DNA from: Paraflavitalea sp. CAU 1676
Lineage (GTDB): Bacteria > Bacteroidota > Bacteroidia > Chitinophagales > Chitinophagaceae
NCBI RefSeq assembly: GCF_029223285.1
Contig: NZ_JARHUJ010000001.1
Location: 744,001-808,000 of the forward strand
Length of the DNA stretch: 64,000 bases
Direction of reading: 5' to 3'
Shown: piece by piece, positions 8,565 to 16,755 of the stretch
How the letters are laid out: each line of letters begins with the position of its first letter
How positions within the stretch are numbered: the stretch's first letter is position 1
Notes under the pieces: model-generated
The model's database searches: none
Seen by the model: the letters and a program-made list of their open reading frames with translations, nothing else
What the model was told of the DNA's origin: nothing
Made by a program: the position numbers and the translations under genes

Positions 8565-8612
8565 TTCAAGCTCAGCATGTCTATTGGACGTACGAAGCGG
8601 GTGAAGTGGTGA
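8565..8612 (+). pseudogene. Remnant of a paralogous barrel gene (duplicated 3' end)
   Basis: 48 bp that translate to FKLSMSIGRTKRVKW plus a stop, exactly the tail of the gene ending at 8551. Four codons differ synonymously (TTG/CTC, AGT/AGC, TCC/TCT, ATC/ATT) and the stop is TGA instead of TAG. The frame upstream of this stretch is not coding. It looks like the surviving end of a second gene copy. Confidence 0.7.
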
Positions 8613-8725
8613 GTGAAATCGTGCGTTGAGCAGTCCGGGAGATAGTGGCTATGTTTTGTGGAGCCGTTTGCCGGGGCGGTGTTGACGAATTGATGTGTGA
8701 GTGCCTCAGGTTGAGCGTAAATAAG

Positions 8726-8751
8726 AAAGTCCCGCCTTGCGGCAGGACTTT
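8726..8751 (-). terminator. Terminator after the response regulator gene
   Basis: 11-bp stem with one mismatch (AAAGTCCCGCC / GGCAGGACTTT) and a 4-nt loop, followed on the minus strand by TTATTTA. It lies 27 bp past the stop of the regulator. Confidence 0.6.
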
Positions 8752-8777
8752 GTCTATTTTGGTCCGTACAAATGAAA

Positions 8778-9479
8778 CTAGGCTACAGGAACTACCAGGC
8801 GGAAGCCATTGCCGTGGATGTTCACGATCTCGATCTTATCATCTTCCTTCAGGTACTTGCGCAGCTTGGCGATGTACACGTCCATACTACGACCGTTGAA
8901 GTACGTGTCGCTACCCCAGATCTTCTTTAAGGCCTGCTCACGAGGCAACAGATCATTCATATGCTCAGCCAGCATCTTCAGCAGTTCATTCTCTTTGGGA
9001 GAAAGGGTCTGCATTTTGCCGGCATGGCTCAGTTCGCGCAATTTCGGATTGAAGTGATAACTGCCCAGATCGAACTCCTTGTTCTCCTGCTCGCGGGTTG
9101 TTTCTTCATTCCGCTTCAGGATGGCTTTGATCTTCAGCAACAGCACTTCGCTGTCGAATGGCTTGGTGATATAATCATCGGCGCCAAGGCGATAACCCTG
9201 AATGATGTCCTCTTTCATGGTCTTGGCGCTGAGGAAGAACAAAGGAATATCCGGATCTATATCGCGGATCTCTCCGGCTACTGTAAATCCGTCCATGTGC
9301 GGCATCATGATGTCCAGCAGGCAGAGGTCGAATTTTTCACGTTGGAATGCTGCGAGACCGAGACGGCCATCGCGCTCCAGGATCACATCAAAATCATTTA
9401 ACTCGAGATAATTCTTAAGTACACTGCCCAGGTTCTGATCGTCTTCACACAATAGAATTTTCGGTTTCTTTCCTTCCAT
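8778..9479 (-). CDS. OmpR/PhoB-family response regulator (RprY-like)
   Basis: 233 residues. The receiver domain (1-120) has acidic pocket D13/D14, phosphoacceptor D56 in LLDIMMP, S84 and K106 in ITKPF. A winged-helix OmpR DNA-binding domain follows (about 135-230, with LSPKENELLKMLAEH, WGSDTYFNGRSMDVYIAKLRKYL and a terminal IHGNGFRLV). It resembles Bacteroidota RprY. No histidine kinase is next to it, so its partner is encoded elsewhere. A terminator-like hairpin follows. Confidence 0.88.
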   Translation of the reverse strand: MEGKKPKILLCEDDQNLGSVLKNYLELNDFDVILERDGRLGLAAFQREKFDLCLLDIMMPHMDGFTVAGEIRDIDPDIPLFFLSAKTMKEDIIQGYRLGADDYITKPFDSEVLLLKIKAILKRNEETTREQENKEFDLGSYHFNPKLRELSHAGKMQTLSPKENELLKMLAEHMNDLLPREQALKKIWGSDTYFNGRSMDVYIAKLRKYLKEDDKIEIVNIHGNGFRLVVPVA

Positions 9480-9834
9480 TATTAGGTAGATTTAGTTCGA
9501 TAGTGTAAATAAAATTAAATCATTTGCTATATCCGACAAGCCGCGTGTAATATTTTGTTAATAAATGCACTCTGCGGCCTGGCGGCTGTGGGCGCCAGGC
9601 GGTTGGCGGGGAATGGTTACTTGCGAAATTGGCGCCAGCCGCTTGCCGGGGATGGTTGCGTATGAAACGCCGGCAGTTGGCTTCACTACCGTGTTGCGGG
9701 CTGGTTAGCCGTTTCTCATTGGTTCACCAGCCTGCTACTGGCTTACAAGACAATAGCTATGCTTCGGTTAATTCGCGGGGTAAGGGATGGGCCGTGGTCG
9801 ATCCAATCTGCGCGACAGATACACGGCAATACGT
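9480..9834. other. Intergenic stretch with an imperfect 40-bp direct repeat
   Basis: No convincing gene. Two adjacent imperfect copies of a 40-bp unit occupy 9591-9630 and 9631-9670. Both begin GGCGCCAG, and both contain a G-rich ATGGTT core and a GAAA tail. The function is unknown. The rest holds the regulator's AT-rich upstream region and the approach to the GroES-like gene. Confidence 0.5.
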
Positions 9835-9842
9835 TAATTTTG
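9835..9842 (+). promoter_or_regulatory. -7 box of the GroES-like gene
   Basis: TAATTTTG fits TAnnTTTG and lies 18 nt before the ATG at 9861. This supports that start over an in-frame ATG at 9759, which would lie upstream of the promoter. Confidence 0.55.
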
Positions 9843-9860
9843 TGGTTTACAATTTTCGAT

Positions 9861-10232
9861 ATGCGATTGACGAATGATAATACCTTCAAGAAACTGATTG
9901 TGATCGGCGACCGTGTGCTGATCCGCCCCTCGAAAGCGAATGAACGTACCGACAGCGGACTGTACCTGCCGCCCGGCGTACAGGAGAAAGAAAAAGTGCA
10001 GCAAGGCTATGTGATCAAGACCGGGCCGGGATATGCCATCCCGATGCCCATGGAAGATGAGTCCTGGAAAGGGAAGGACGAGCAGGTGAAATATATTCCA
10101 TTACAGGCGAAAGAAGGCGATCTGGCCGTATTTCTGCTGAGCGGTGCTACTGAGGTTCTGTATGAAAATGAAAAGTACTATATCGTTCCCCAAAGCGCCA
10201 TCCTGATGCTGGAACGTGAAGAAGATATGTAG
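9861..10232 (+). CDS. GroES-like co-chaperonin family protein (orphan Cpn10)
   Basis: 123 residues with a Cpn10 fold signature: KKLIVIGDRVLIRP at the start, SGLYLPPGVQEKEKVQQGYVI for the mobile loop region, EGDLAVFL and a final strand with EKYYIVPQSAILML. It is longer than canonical GroES (about 95 residues) because of an insertion around IPMPMEDESWKGKDE. There is no groEL beside it, so it is a second, divergent family member rather than the main GroES. The start at 9861 is chosen from domain alignment and promoter position. Confidence 0.75.
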   Translation: MRLTNDNTFKKLIVIGDRVLIRPSKANERTDSGLYLPPGVQEKEKVQQGYVIKTGPGYAIPMPMEDESWKGKDEQVKYIPLQAKEGDLAVFLLSGATEVLYENEKYYIVPQSAILMLEREEDM

Positions 10233-10258
10233 TATCTTTCCCTTAATAATAATCCCTT

Positions 10259-11827
10259 ATGCCAAACACGGAATCATTCCTGCAATCGGTGCAGGCTGGA
10301 TATGCTTTTAAAGGAGAATTTGCTGTATTGGGCGTTGGTATGCTGGACAAAGCGGCTGTGCCCGGCGCGCAGGTAAAACTGCCGCTCAAAACGATGAACC
10401 GCCACGGGCTCATTGCCGGTGCTACCGGTACCGGTAAAACCAAGACCCTGCAGGTGATCGCCGAAGCACTGAGCGACGCCAGTGTGCCGGTATTGCTGAT
10501 GGATATCAAAGGCGACCTCAGTGGCATCGCTGCTGCAGGTGTAGAGAACGAGAAGATCAAAGAACGCATGACCGTTATCGGGGAGGCTTACAAGCCCACC
10601 GGTTTCCCGGTTGAACTGATGAGTTTGAGTAATGAGCAGGGCGTTCGGTTAAGGGCTACTGTCAGCGAATTTGGCCCCATCCTATTGTCGAAGATCCTTG
10701 ACCTCAATGACACCCAGCAGGGACTGGTGGCCATGATCTTCAAATACTGCGATGACAACAAACTGCCTTTGCTCGACTTGAAGGACTTTATCAAAGTACT
10801 GCAGTTCGTGAGCAATGAAGGCAAGGCCGAAATAGAGAAACAATATGGTAAGATCGCTTCTACGAGTACAGGTACCATCCTGCGTAAAGTGATCGAACTG
10901 CAGCAGCAGGGCGCCGACGTGTTCTTCGGTGAACCATCTTTTGAGGTCGATGATCTGATGCGGATCAGTGATGATGGTCGTGGTATGATCAACGTGTTGC
11001 GCGTGACCGATATGCAGAACAGGCCAAAGCTGTTCTCTACTTTCATGTTGCAGCTGCTGGCTGAGCTGTATGCTTCCCTGCCCGAAGCGGGCGATCTCGA
11101 TAAACCCAAGCTGGTGATGTTCATCGATGAGGCCCACCTGGTGTTCCAGGAAGCTACCGATGCTTTACTGCAACAGATAGAAACGGTCATCAAACTGATC
11201 CGCTCCAAAGGGGTAGGCATCTTCTTCTGCACACAGAATCCGCAGGACGTACCAGCCAGTGTGTTGAGCCAATTGGGGCTGAAGGTACAGCACGCCCTGC
11301 GCGCCTTTACGGCGGCCGATCGTAAAACGATCAGGCAGGCCGCAGAGAACTATCCTGAAACGGAGTTCTACAAAACGGAAGAATTACTTACCGAACTGGG
11401 TATTGGTGAAGCACTGGTTACTATGCTCAATGAAAAAGGTATTCCAACCCCACTCGTGCACACGATGCTGGTATCGCCCCGCTCACGGATGGATGTTTTG
11501 ACTGAGGGAGAGATCGATGCCTTGATCGGCAAGTCGAAACTGGTGAAGAAATATGCGGAAGTGGCCGACGCGGAAAGTGCCTACGAGATTCTGAACGATA
11601 AGCTGGAAGAAGCGGCTAAGCGCAGTGAGGAAGAACAGGAGGAGAAAGCCGCTAAGAAGACAACCGGCAGGGCGAAAGAAGAGAAATCGACCCTGGAGAA
11701 GGTGCTGGATAATTCGGTTACCCGCCAGATTGGCCGTACAGCAGCCAATGTGATCACCCGCAGTTTGCTGGGGGCGCTTGGTCTGGGTGGTAAAAGCAGC
11801 AAGAAGAAAAGCAGCAGCTGGTTTTGA
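10259..11827 (+). CDS. HerA-like ATPase (DUF853 / YjgR family)
   Basis: 522 residues. Walker A is GLIAGATGTGKTKT (about 50-63), followed by VLLMDIKGDLSGIA. Walker B is LVMFIDEAHLVF (about 284-294), with a sensor FFCTQNPQDVP. This is the DUF853 branch of the FtsK/HerA superfamily, of unknown cellular role. The C-terminal 80 residues are a Lys/Glu-rich helix and a GG/KKK basic tail (GGKSSKKKSSSWF). It starts 26 bp after the GroES-like gene and may be co-transcribed with it. There is no NurA or SIR2 partner, so it is not a recognisable defence HerA. Confidence 0.85.
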   Translation: MPNTESFLQSVQAGYAFKGEFAVLGVGMLDKAAVPGAQVKLPLKTMNRHGLIAGATGTGKTKTLQVIAEALSDASVPVLLMDIKGDLSGIAAAGVENEKIKERMTVIGEAYKPTGFPVELMSLSNEQGVRLRATVSEFGPILLSKILDLNDTQQGLVAMIFKYCDDNKLPLLDLKDFIKVLQFVSNEGKAEIEKQYGKIASTSTGTILRKVIELQQQGADVFFGEPSFEVDDLMRISDDGRGMINVLRVTDMQNRPKLFSTFMLQLLAELYASLPEAGDLDKPKLVMFIDEAHLVFQEATDALLQQIETVIKLIRSKGVGIFFCTQNPQDVPASVLSQLGLKVQHALRAFTAADRKTIRQAAENYPETEFYKTEELLTELGIGEALVTMLNEKGIPTPLVHTMLVSPRSRMDVLTEGEIDALIGKSKLVKKYAEVADAESAYEILNDKLEEAAKRSEEEQEEKAAKKTTGRAKEEKSTLEKVLDNSVTRQIGRTAANVITRSLLGALGLGGKSSKKKSSSWF

Positions 11828-11917
11828 TGCAGGCGAAAGGCGGCAAGCTCCCCGGAGCAAGTTTACTGCTGAATAGAGTAGGTGATGTTGAGATGATTGA
11901 GCACCTCAATGCTGGTT

Positions 11918-13822
11918 TTAAGCAAGCCTGATCAACCCTTTCTCATCAACTGATAATTTTTGTTCGGCCTGGAGGAAATGAATCACCTGCCAGGCCTTTT
12001 CTTTTTTAATGCCGTTGAGCGCGCTAAACAGCGCTTCAGCAGTGATGGACCGGTTGCCGATGATGGTGGTAATGCGCTGGTGTATCTGGCTCACTTCTTC
12101 GGGGGTGAGTGGCTGCTGTTGTTTGTTGCGGCAATTATCGCAGATGCCGCAGGGTGGTGTCGTTTCATCACCGAAATAGCTGGCGATGTACTGGCTGCGG
12201 CATTGCTCCCTTTCTATAATATAACCTACCATGGCCGCGATCCGTTCCTGGAACTGCTGCTTACGTTTGGCATAGTCGGCCATGTTGATGTAGAGGTCTT
12301 CCGTTTTTACCCTGCCTTTCAGGAAATACAACTGGGGCTTATCTTTCTGCGGGGTGTATTCGATGATGGCATTGGCATCGAGTATCTTCAACTGCTTCAC
12401 AATGTCTTCCTGCTCGCGCTTCAACAGCCAGGCCAGTGTTTTCTCATGAATGCTCACCGGCATATCGAAGATGCCTTCATAGGTGCGCAACAGGGCATGT
12501 ATCAACGGTTCCAGTACCGGCGCGCTCTTCTCGAACTCATACAGCCAGTCCTTGTTGGTGACGAACTGTATCCTCGAAGGCAGGAACACCTGTTCGTTGA
12601 AACTAAGCCAGCCATCCTGTTCCAATGCCTTGATGGCATAGGTGGTGATCCAGGCATCTACCTTGAACTTGGTAGTGAAGTCGGTAAGGTCGAAATTGTA
12701 ATACACGCCTTCGCCTGAGCCGGTTGGTATTTGCAGGTAATGAACAATGGCCTGGTAGATGGTGCGGATGTCTTCGATCGAAGGAAATCGGAAATCGGGC
12801 AGGGCACTCAATTCGCCCAATATCTTTTTGTCGTGCAGCAACACGGCATAAGCTTTCTGTCCGTCGCGACCTGCACGCCCGGCTTCCTGGTAATAGTTCT
12901 CGATGCAATCCGGTACATCGGCATGGATCACGGTGCGCACATTGGGTTTGTCGATGCCCATGCCAAAGGCATTGGTACAAACGATCACCCTGGTATTGTC
13001 TTTGATCCAGGCTTCCTGCCTTTTGTTGCGCTCGTCCTGCGGCAGGCCGGCATGGTAGAAATCGGACTGTATGCCTTGTATATTCAGTTGCTCGCTGATG
13101 GTTTGGGTGCGTTTACGGCTTTTGCAATACACGATGCTGCTGCCGGGCACTTTCAGTAATATCTCTGCGATCTTGGTGATGCGGGTATCTTCTTCGAAGA
13201 TGCTATAGGACAGGTTGGGCCGCTCGAAAGATTGTCGAAATACATTGCTTTGTTTAAAGCCCAGCTTTTCGCAAATATCCTGCTGCACCATCGGTGTTGC
13301 CGATGCGGTAAGTGCCAGTACAGGCACGCCGGGCAGCTCCTCGCGCAGGGCGGCGATGCGCAGGTATGGTGGCCGGAAATCGTAGCCCCATTGCGATATA
13401 CAGTGCGCTTCATCGATGGCGATAAGGCTTATATCGAGTGCAGGGAGATACTCTTTGAAGAGGTTCGTTTCCAGGCGTTCGGGCGATACGTATAAGAATT
13501 TGCAGTTGCTGTCGGTTGCTACTTTGAGCGCGTTCATAACATCGCGGCGGCTCATACCCGAGTAGATGGCGTAGGCCGTGATGCCTTTGCGGCGCAGGTT
13601 GCTGACCTGGTCTTTCATGAGTGCGATCAGCGGACTGACCACGAGGCATAATCCTTCCTGTGCCATGGCAGGTACCTGGAAGCAAATGGATTTGCCGCCG
13701 CCGGTAGGCAGCAGGGCCAGGGTATCTTTTCCGCTGAGGATCGATTGTATTATATCTTCCTGCAGCGGACGGAATGATGGGTATCCCCAGTATTCTTTTA
13801 GTATGGAATGGATGTTGGGCAT
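11918..13822 (-). CDS. recQ: ATP-dependent DNA helicase RecQ
   Basis: 634 residues from the chosen ATG; a further in-frame ATG at 13870 would add 16 residues unlike the family. Walker A is LLPTGGGKS, the DEAH box is IDEAHCISQWGYDFRP, the Arg-rich motif VI is QEAGRAGRDG, and the RecQ zinc site has four Cys (C-R-S-Q, then CGICDNC). A winged-helix-like C-terminus follows; no HRDC domain is visible. RecQ unwinds 3'-5' in recombination and fork repair. It lies 72 bp downstream of the copper ATPase gene on the same strand. Confidence 0.93.
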   Translation of the reverse strand: MPNIHSILKEYWGYPSFRPLQEDIIQSILSGKDTLALLPTGGGKSICFQVPAMAQEGLCLVVSPLIALMKDQVSNLRRKGITAYAIYSGMSRRDVMNALKVATDSNCKFLYVSPERLETNLFKEYLPALDISLIAIDEAHCISQWGYDFRPPYLRIAALREELPGVPVLALTASATPMVQQDICEKLGFKQSNVFRQSFERPNLSYSIFEEDTRITKIAEILLKVPGSSIVYCKSRKRTQTISEQLNIQGIQSDFYHAGLPQDERNKRQEAWIKDNTRVIVCTNAFGMGIDKPNVRTVIHADVPDCIENYYQEAGRAGRDGQKAYAVLLHDKKILGELSALPDFRFPSIEDIRTIYQAIVHYLQIPTGSGEGVYYNFDLTDFTTKFKVDAWITTYAIKALEQDGWLSFNEQVFLPSRIQFVTNKDWLYEFEKSAPVLEPLIHALLRTYEGIFDMPVSIHEKTLAWLLKREQEDIVKQLKILDANAIIEYTPQKDKPQLYFLKGRVKTEDLYINMADYAKRKQQFQERIAAMVGYIIEREQCRSQYIASYFGDETTPPCGICDNCRNKQQQPLTPEEVSQIHQRITTIIGNRSITAEALFSALNGIKKEKAWQVIHFLQAEQKLSVDEKGLIRLA

Positions 13823-13894
13823 GTACCGGGGCCGGATGGTCGGCAGGGCTTCGTGTGCTGTTTTTGGCACAAGTTGCCTGTTGCCGGCTCTTTA

Positions 13895-16021
13895 TCAGGT
13901 TACTTTTTTAACGAACAAACGTACTGAATTAAGTGCTAATACAACATCACTAAGTCCCATGACGAGTGCGCCAAAGGTAGGCGTCAGCAATCCGAATGCT
14001 GCAACCGGTATGGCGATGATGTTATAGAAGAATGCCCAGAAGAGGTTTTGTTTGATGGTTAGGAAGGTGTGGCGGCCCAGGCCCAGCGATAGGGGCAGGC
14101 TTTTGATGCCTTTGTTCATCAGCACTACGTCGGCTGTTTGTACAGCTATTTGTGATGCTTCGCTGAGGGAAATGCCGATCGTTGCTTTGGCGAGTGCCGG
14201 GGCATCGTTGATGCCGTCACCAACCATCGCGGTGGGACCTTGCAGCGTGAGGTCTTCCACCACCGTCAGTTTTTCTTCGGGTGACTTTTCGGCGATCACT
14301 TCATCGATGCCGAGGAAATTGGCGAGTTGGTGGCATTTGTTGTACCGGTCGCCGCTGAGCAGGATGGTGCGGATATTTTTATGCCGCAGGTATTGCACTA
14401 CCTGGATGGCTTCGGGACGTATCTCATCTTTTACGTCGATCCAGCCCAGCAGTTCATCATTCTTCATGATATAAACATTGTGGCTGTCGTCGCGGGTGTG
14501 GGCCATAGCTACCTGGTAAGAGCCAGCCTGGTACACATCGCCATTCATGGCAATGCCTTTCATGCCCTGTCCTTTGATCTCTTCTATCTTCTGCCAGCGG
14601 ATATTTTCGGGGTGTTTCCAGGCGGTGGCGATGCTTTGTGCGATGGGGTGGTTGGAATATTTTTCAAGGGAGGTGGTGATCTTTTTGAACTCGTCGACGG
14701 TGAGTTTTTCATCGATGAGTTTATAGCCGGCCACTACAAATTTACCCGTGGTTAGGGTGCCGGTTTTGTCGAATACCACTTGTTTGATGCTGCGGAACAG
14801 CTCGAGGCTTTTGGAATTACGGAAAAGGATGCCGTTGCGTGCTGCCCTTCCGAGCCCTACAGCGATGGCGGCCGGCGTGGCCAGGCCCATGGCGCAGGGG
14901 CAGGCGATCACCAGTACCGCAATACTGCGCATCAGCGAAGCGGTAAAATTGTGCAGTATGATAAAGTTGACGATAAAGGTTACCGCAGCTATGCCGAGCA
15001 CGATGGGTACAAAGATGGCGCTGATCTTGTCGGCCATTTGCTGTACGGGCGGTTTTTCGCCCTGGGCGCGTTTTACGAGGTTGATGATATTGGCGAGTAC
15101 GGAGTCCTTGGCTTCGGTGGTTACCTGCGCACGGATGGTGCCATCTACGATGAGGCTGCCGCCGATCAGTGTGTCTTTCGACTTTTTATGGAGGGGCATG
15201 CTTTCGCCGGTGAGGATCGATTCGTTCACGGTGGCATCGCCGGATAGTATTTTACAGTCGGCCGGTACCTGTTCTCCGTTCTTGATGAGAATGAGGTCGC
15301 CGGCGCGCAGAGAGGTGTTTTCAACGGGGAACACATGTTCTTCTCCATCGGTATAGGCGATCATATTGGCCATCACTTTCTGCGATTTGGCCAGTTTGTT
15401 GAGGGCTCGCTGGGTGGATTGTATGGAAGCGTCTTCGAGGAAGTTGCCCAGGAATACGAGGGTAATGACGGAGGCGGCGGTTTCGTAAAACAGGAACCCT
15501 TCGCCGAGGTTAAAGAGGGTGCCGATGAGGCTGTAGAGAAACGCGGCGGTAGAACCAATGGCGACCAGCACATTCATATTGGGCATGCCGTTGCGGATGC
15601 TTTTGATAGCGCTGCGGCCGAAAAAGTCCATGCCCACGATGTAAACGGGGAGGCAAAGTGTTAGCTGTATCCAGGGGTTCATGAGCCAGTGAATATGCAC
15701 CCAATTGTCGACCATATGCAGCATAAGCGGGGCCGTAAACAGCAGGCAGAAAAGGAAGCGCTGTTTATGATTCGACAGGAACTTTTTGCTCCTGGCCGGA
15801 GCGATCGTTCCTTCTTCGTCATGAACGGTATAACCTAAGGACTCTATGCCTTTGACGATCTGTTGGCTGGACCCCTGTTTGCCGTTGAGCTCGAAACTAA
15901 CATCTCCGCTGGCCAGGCTCACTTTTACATCCTTCATACCTTCTTTTTCAAGGTATTTGTGGATGGTCAACGCGCAGTTAGAGCAGGTCATGCCTTCAAC
16001 TTTCCAATTCACTGTTTTCAT
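13895..16021 (-). CDS. copA: Copper-translocating P-type ATPase
   Basis: 708 residues. One N-terminal heavy-metal domain has GMTCSNC (C13, C16). The transport motif is ACPCAMGLATPAA (about 370), the phosphorylation loop is FDKTGTLTTG (about 415), then the SNHPIA nucleotide-domain HP and GDGINDAPALA (about 598), with eight transmembrane helices implied. The CPC motif and the CxxC domain mark the Cu(I) P1B-1 class, exporting copper from the cytosol or feeding cuproenzymes. No CopZ, CsoR or CopY is nearby. Confidence 0.93.
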   Translation of the reverse strand: MKTVNWKVEGMTCSNCALTIHKYLEKEGMKDVKVSLASGDVSFELNGKQGSSQQIVKGIESLGYTVHDEEGTIAPARSKKFLSNHKQRFLFCLLFTAPLMLHMVDNWVHIHWLMNPWIQLTLCLPVYIVGMDFFGRSAIKSIRNGMPNMNVLVAIGSTAAFLYSLIGTLFNLGEGFLFYETAASVITLVFLGNFLEDASIQSTQRALNKLAKSQKVMANMIAYTDGEEHVFPVENTSLRAGDLILIKNGEQVPADCKILSGDATVNESILTGESMPLHKKSKDTLIGGSLIVDGTIRAQVTTEAKDSVLANIINLVKRAQGEKPPVQQMADKISAIFVPIVLGIAAVTFIVNFIILHNFTASLMRSIAVLVIACPCAMGLATPAAIAVGLGRAARNGILFRNSKSLELFRSIKQVVFDKTGTLTTGKFVVAGYKLIDEKLTVDEFKKITTSLEKYSNHPIAQSIATAWKHPENIRWQKIEEIKGQGMKGIAMNGDVYQAGSYQVAMAHTRDDSHNVYIMKNDELLGWIDVKDEIRPEAIQVVQYLRHKNIRTILLSGDRYNKCHQLANFLGIDEVIAEKSPEEKLTVVEDLTLQGPTAMVGDGINDAPALAKATIGISLSEASQIAVQTADVVLMNKGIKSLPLSLGLGRHTFLTIKQNLFWAFFYNIIAIPVAAFGLLTPTFGALVMGLSDVVLALNSVRLFVKKVT

Positions 16022-16266
16022 TTACTTGCCGGGTTTTGATCTCTCTATGATAATACTGCAGGATCATCCCCGATCGTACAGTTCATAGTTATTGGGTATT
16101 CAAAGTTGGCTGGCAATTCATAGAATCGTTCTCTATGGGGGGACTTGCATCGGGGTTACTGCAAATTTACCGCGTTAGGGCGGGTGCACGGTGGCAATCT
16201 ACGGATAATATCATTACGCGGTTGCAAAATCCTGCCGGCAAAATCTGCAGCAAATCAACCTGCCCG

Positions 16267-16274
16267 TATCTTTG
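16267..16274 (+). promoter_or_regulatory. -7 box of tsaE, abutting the start codon
   Basis: TATCTTTG matches TAnnTTTG with only 6 nt before the ATG at 16281. Transcription would begin at or just before the start codon. Confidence 0.6.
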
Positions 16275-16280
16275 CGGGCT

Positions 16281-16694
16281 ATGGAAATACGGTTTACGCT
16301 GGATGGTATCGGGGAGGCGGCGCAGCAGTTCTGGCTGGCGGCCAACGGGGCCAGGGTTTTTGCCTTTCATGGCGACATGGGAGCGGGCAAAACGACCTTT
16401 ATTCATGCCTTGTGTGAGGCGAAAGGGGTCACCAGCACCATTGGCAGCCCTACTTTTTCTATTATAAACGAGTATGCCTGGCCCGGTGGCAAGATGTTCC
16501 ATATAGACCTGTACCGGCTTAAAGATGAGGAAGAGGCCATGCAGGCCGGGGTAGAGGACTGCCTGTATTCGGGCAATATCTGCTTTGTGGAATGGCCCGG
16601 GCGGGCGGCCGGTATTTTCCCCGAGGATACGATAACGGTTTACATCAATGCCATTGATCCTCAAACCCGTGTTCTGAGGATCGGGGAGAAATAA
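16281..16694 (+). CDS. tsaE: tRNA threonylcarbamoyladenosine biosynthesis ATPase TsaE
   Basis: 137 residues. The P-loop is FHGDMGAGKTTF (about 29-40), then SPTFSIINEY and the FHIDLYRL stretch with EDC and FVEWPGR, all TsaE hallmarks. TsaE drives the TsaD/TsaB complex that makes t6A37 on tRNAs reading ANN codons. The start is the ATG at 16281; a TTG 9 nt earlier falls inside the promoter box. The alanine dehydrogenase gene follows after 61 bp and has its own -7 box. Confidence 0.93.
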   Translation: MEIRFTLDGIGEAAQQFWLAANGARVFAFHGDMGAGKTTFIHALCEAKGVTSTIGSPTFSIINEYAWPGGKMFHIDLYRLKDEEEAMQAGVEDCLYSGNICFVEWPGRAAGIFPEDTITVYINAIDPQTRVLRIGEK

Positions 16695-16695
16695 G

Positions 16696-16703
16696 TATAT
16701 TTG
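16696..16703 (+). promoter_or_regulatory. -7 box of the alanine dehydrogenase gene
   Basis: TATATTTG, 52 nt upstream of the ATG at 16756, just after the tsaE stop. Confidence 0.5.
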
Positions 16704-16755
16704 ACGGCTCCCTGACATTATAAACAACAGCAACCAGAAAACTGAAAATCGCTTC

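Noticed and set aside
10259-13822. HerA-like ATPase and RecQ as a defence or repair island
   Set aside because: They are convergent, not an operon; the ATPase is of the DUF853 branch, without NurA or SIR2 partners; RecQ is a housekeeping gene.
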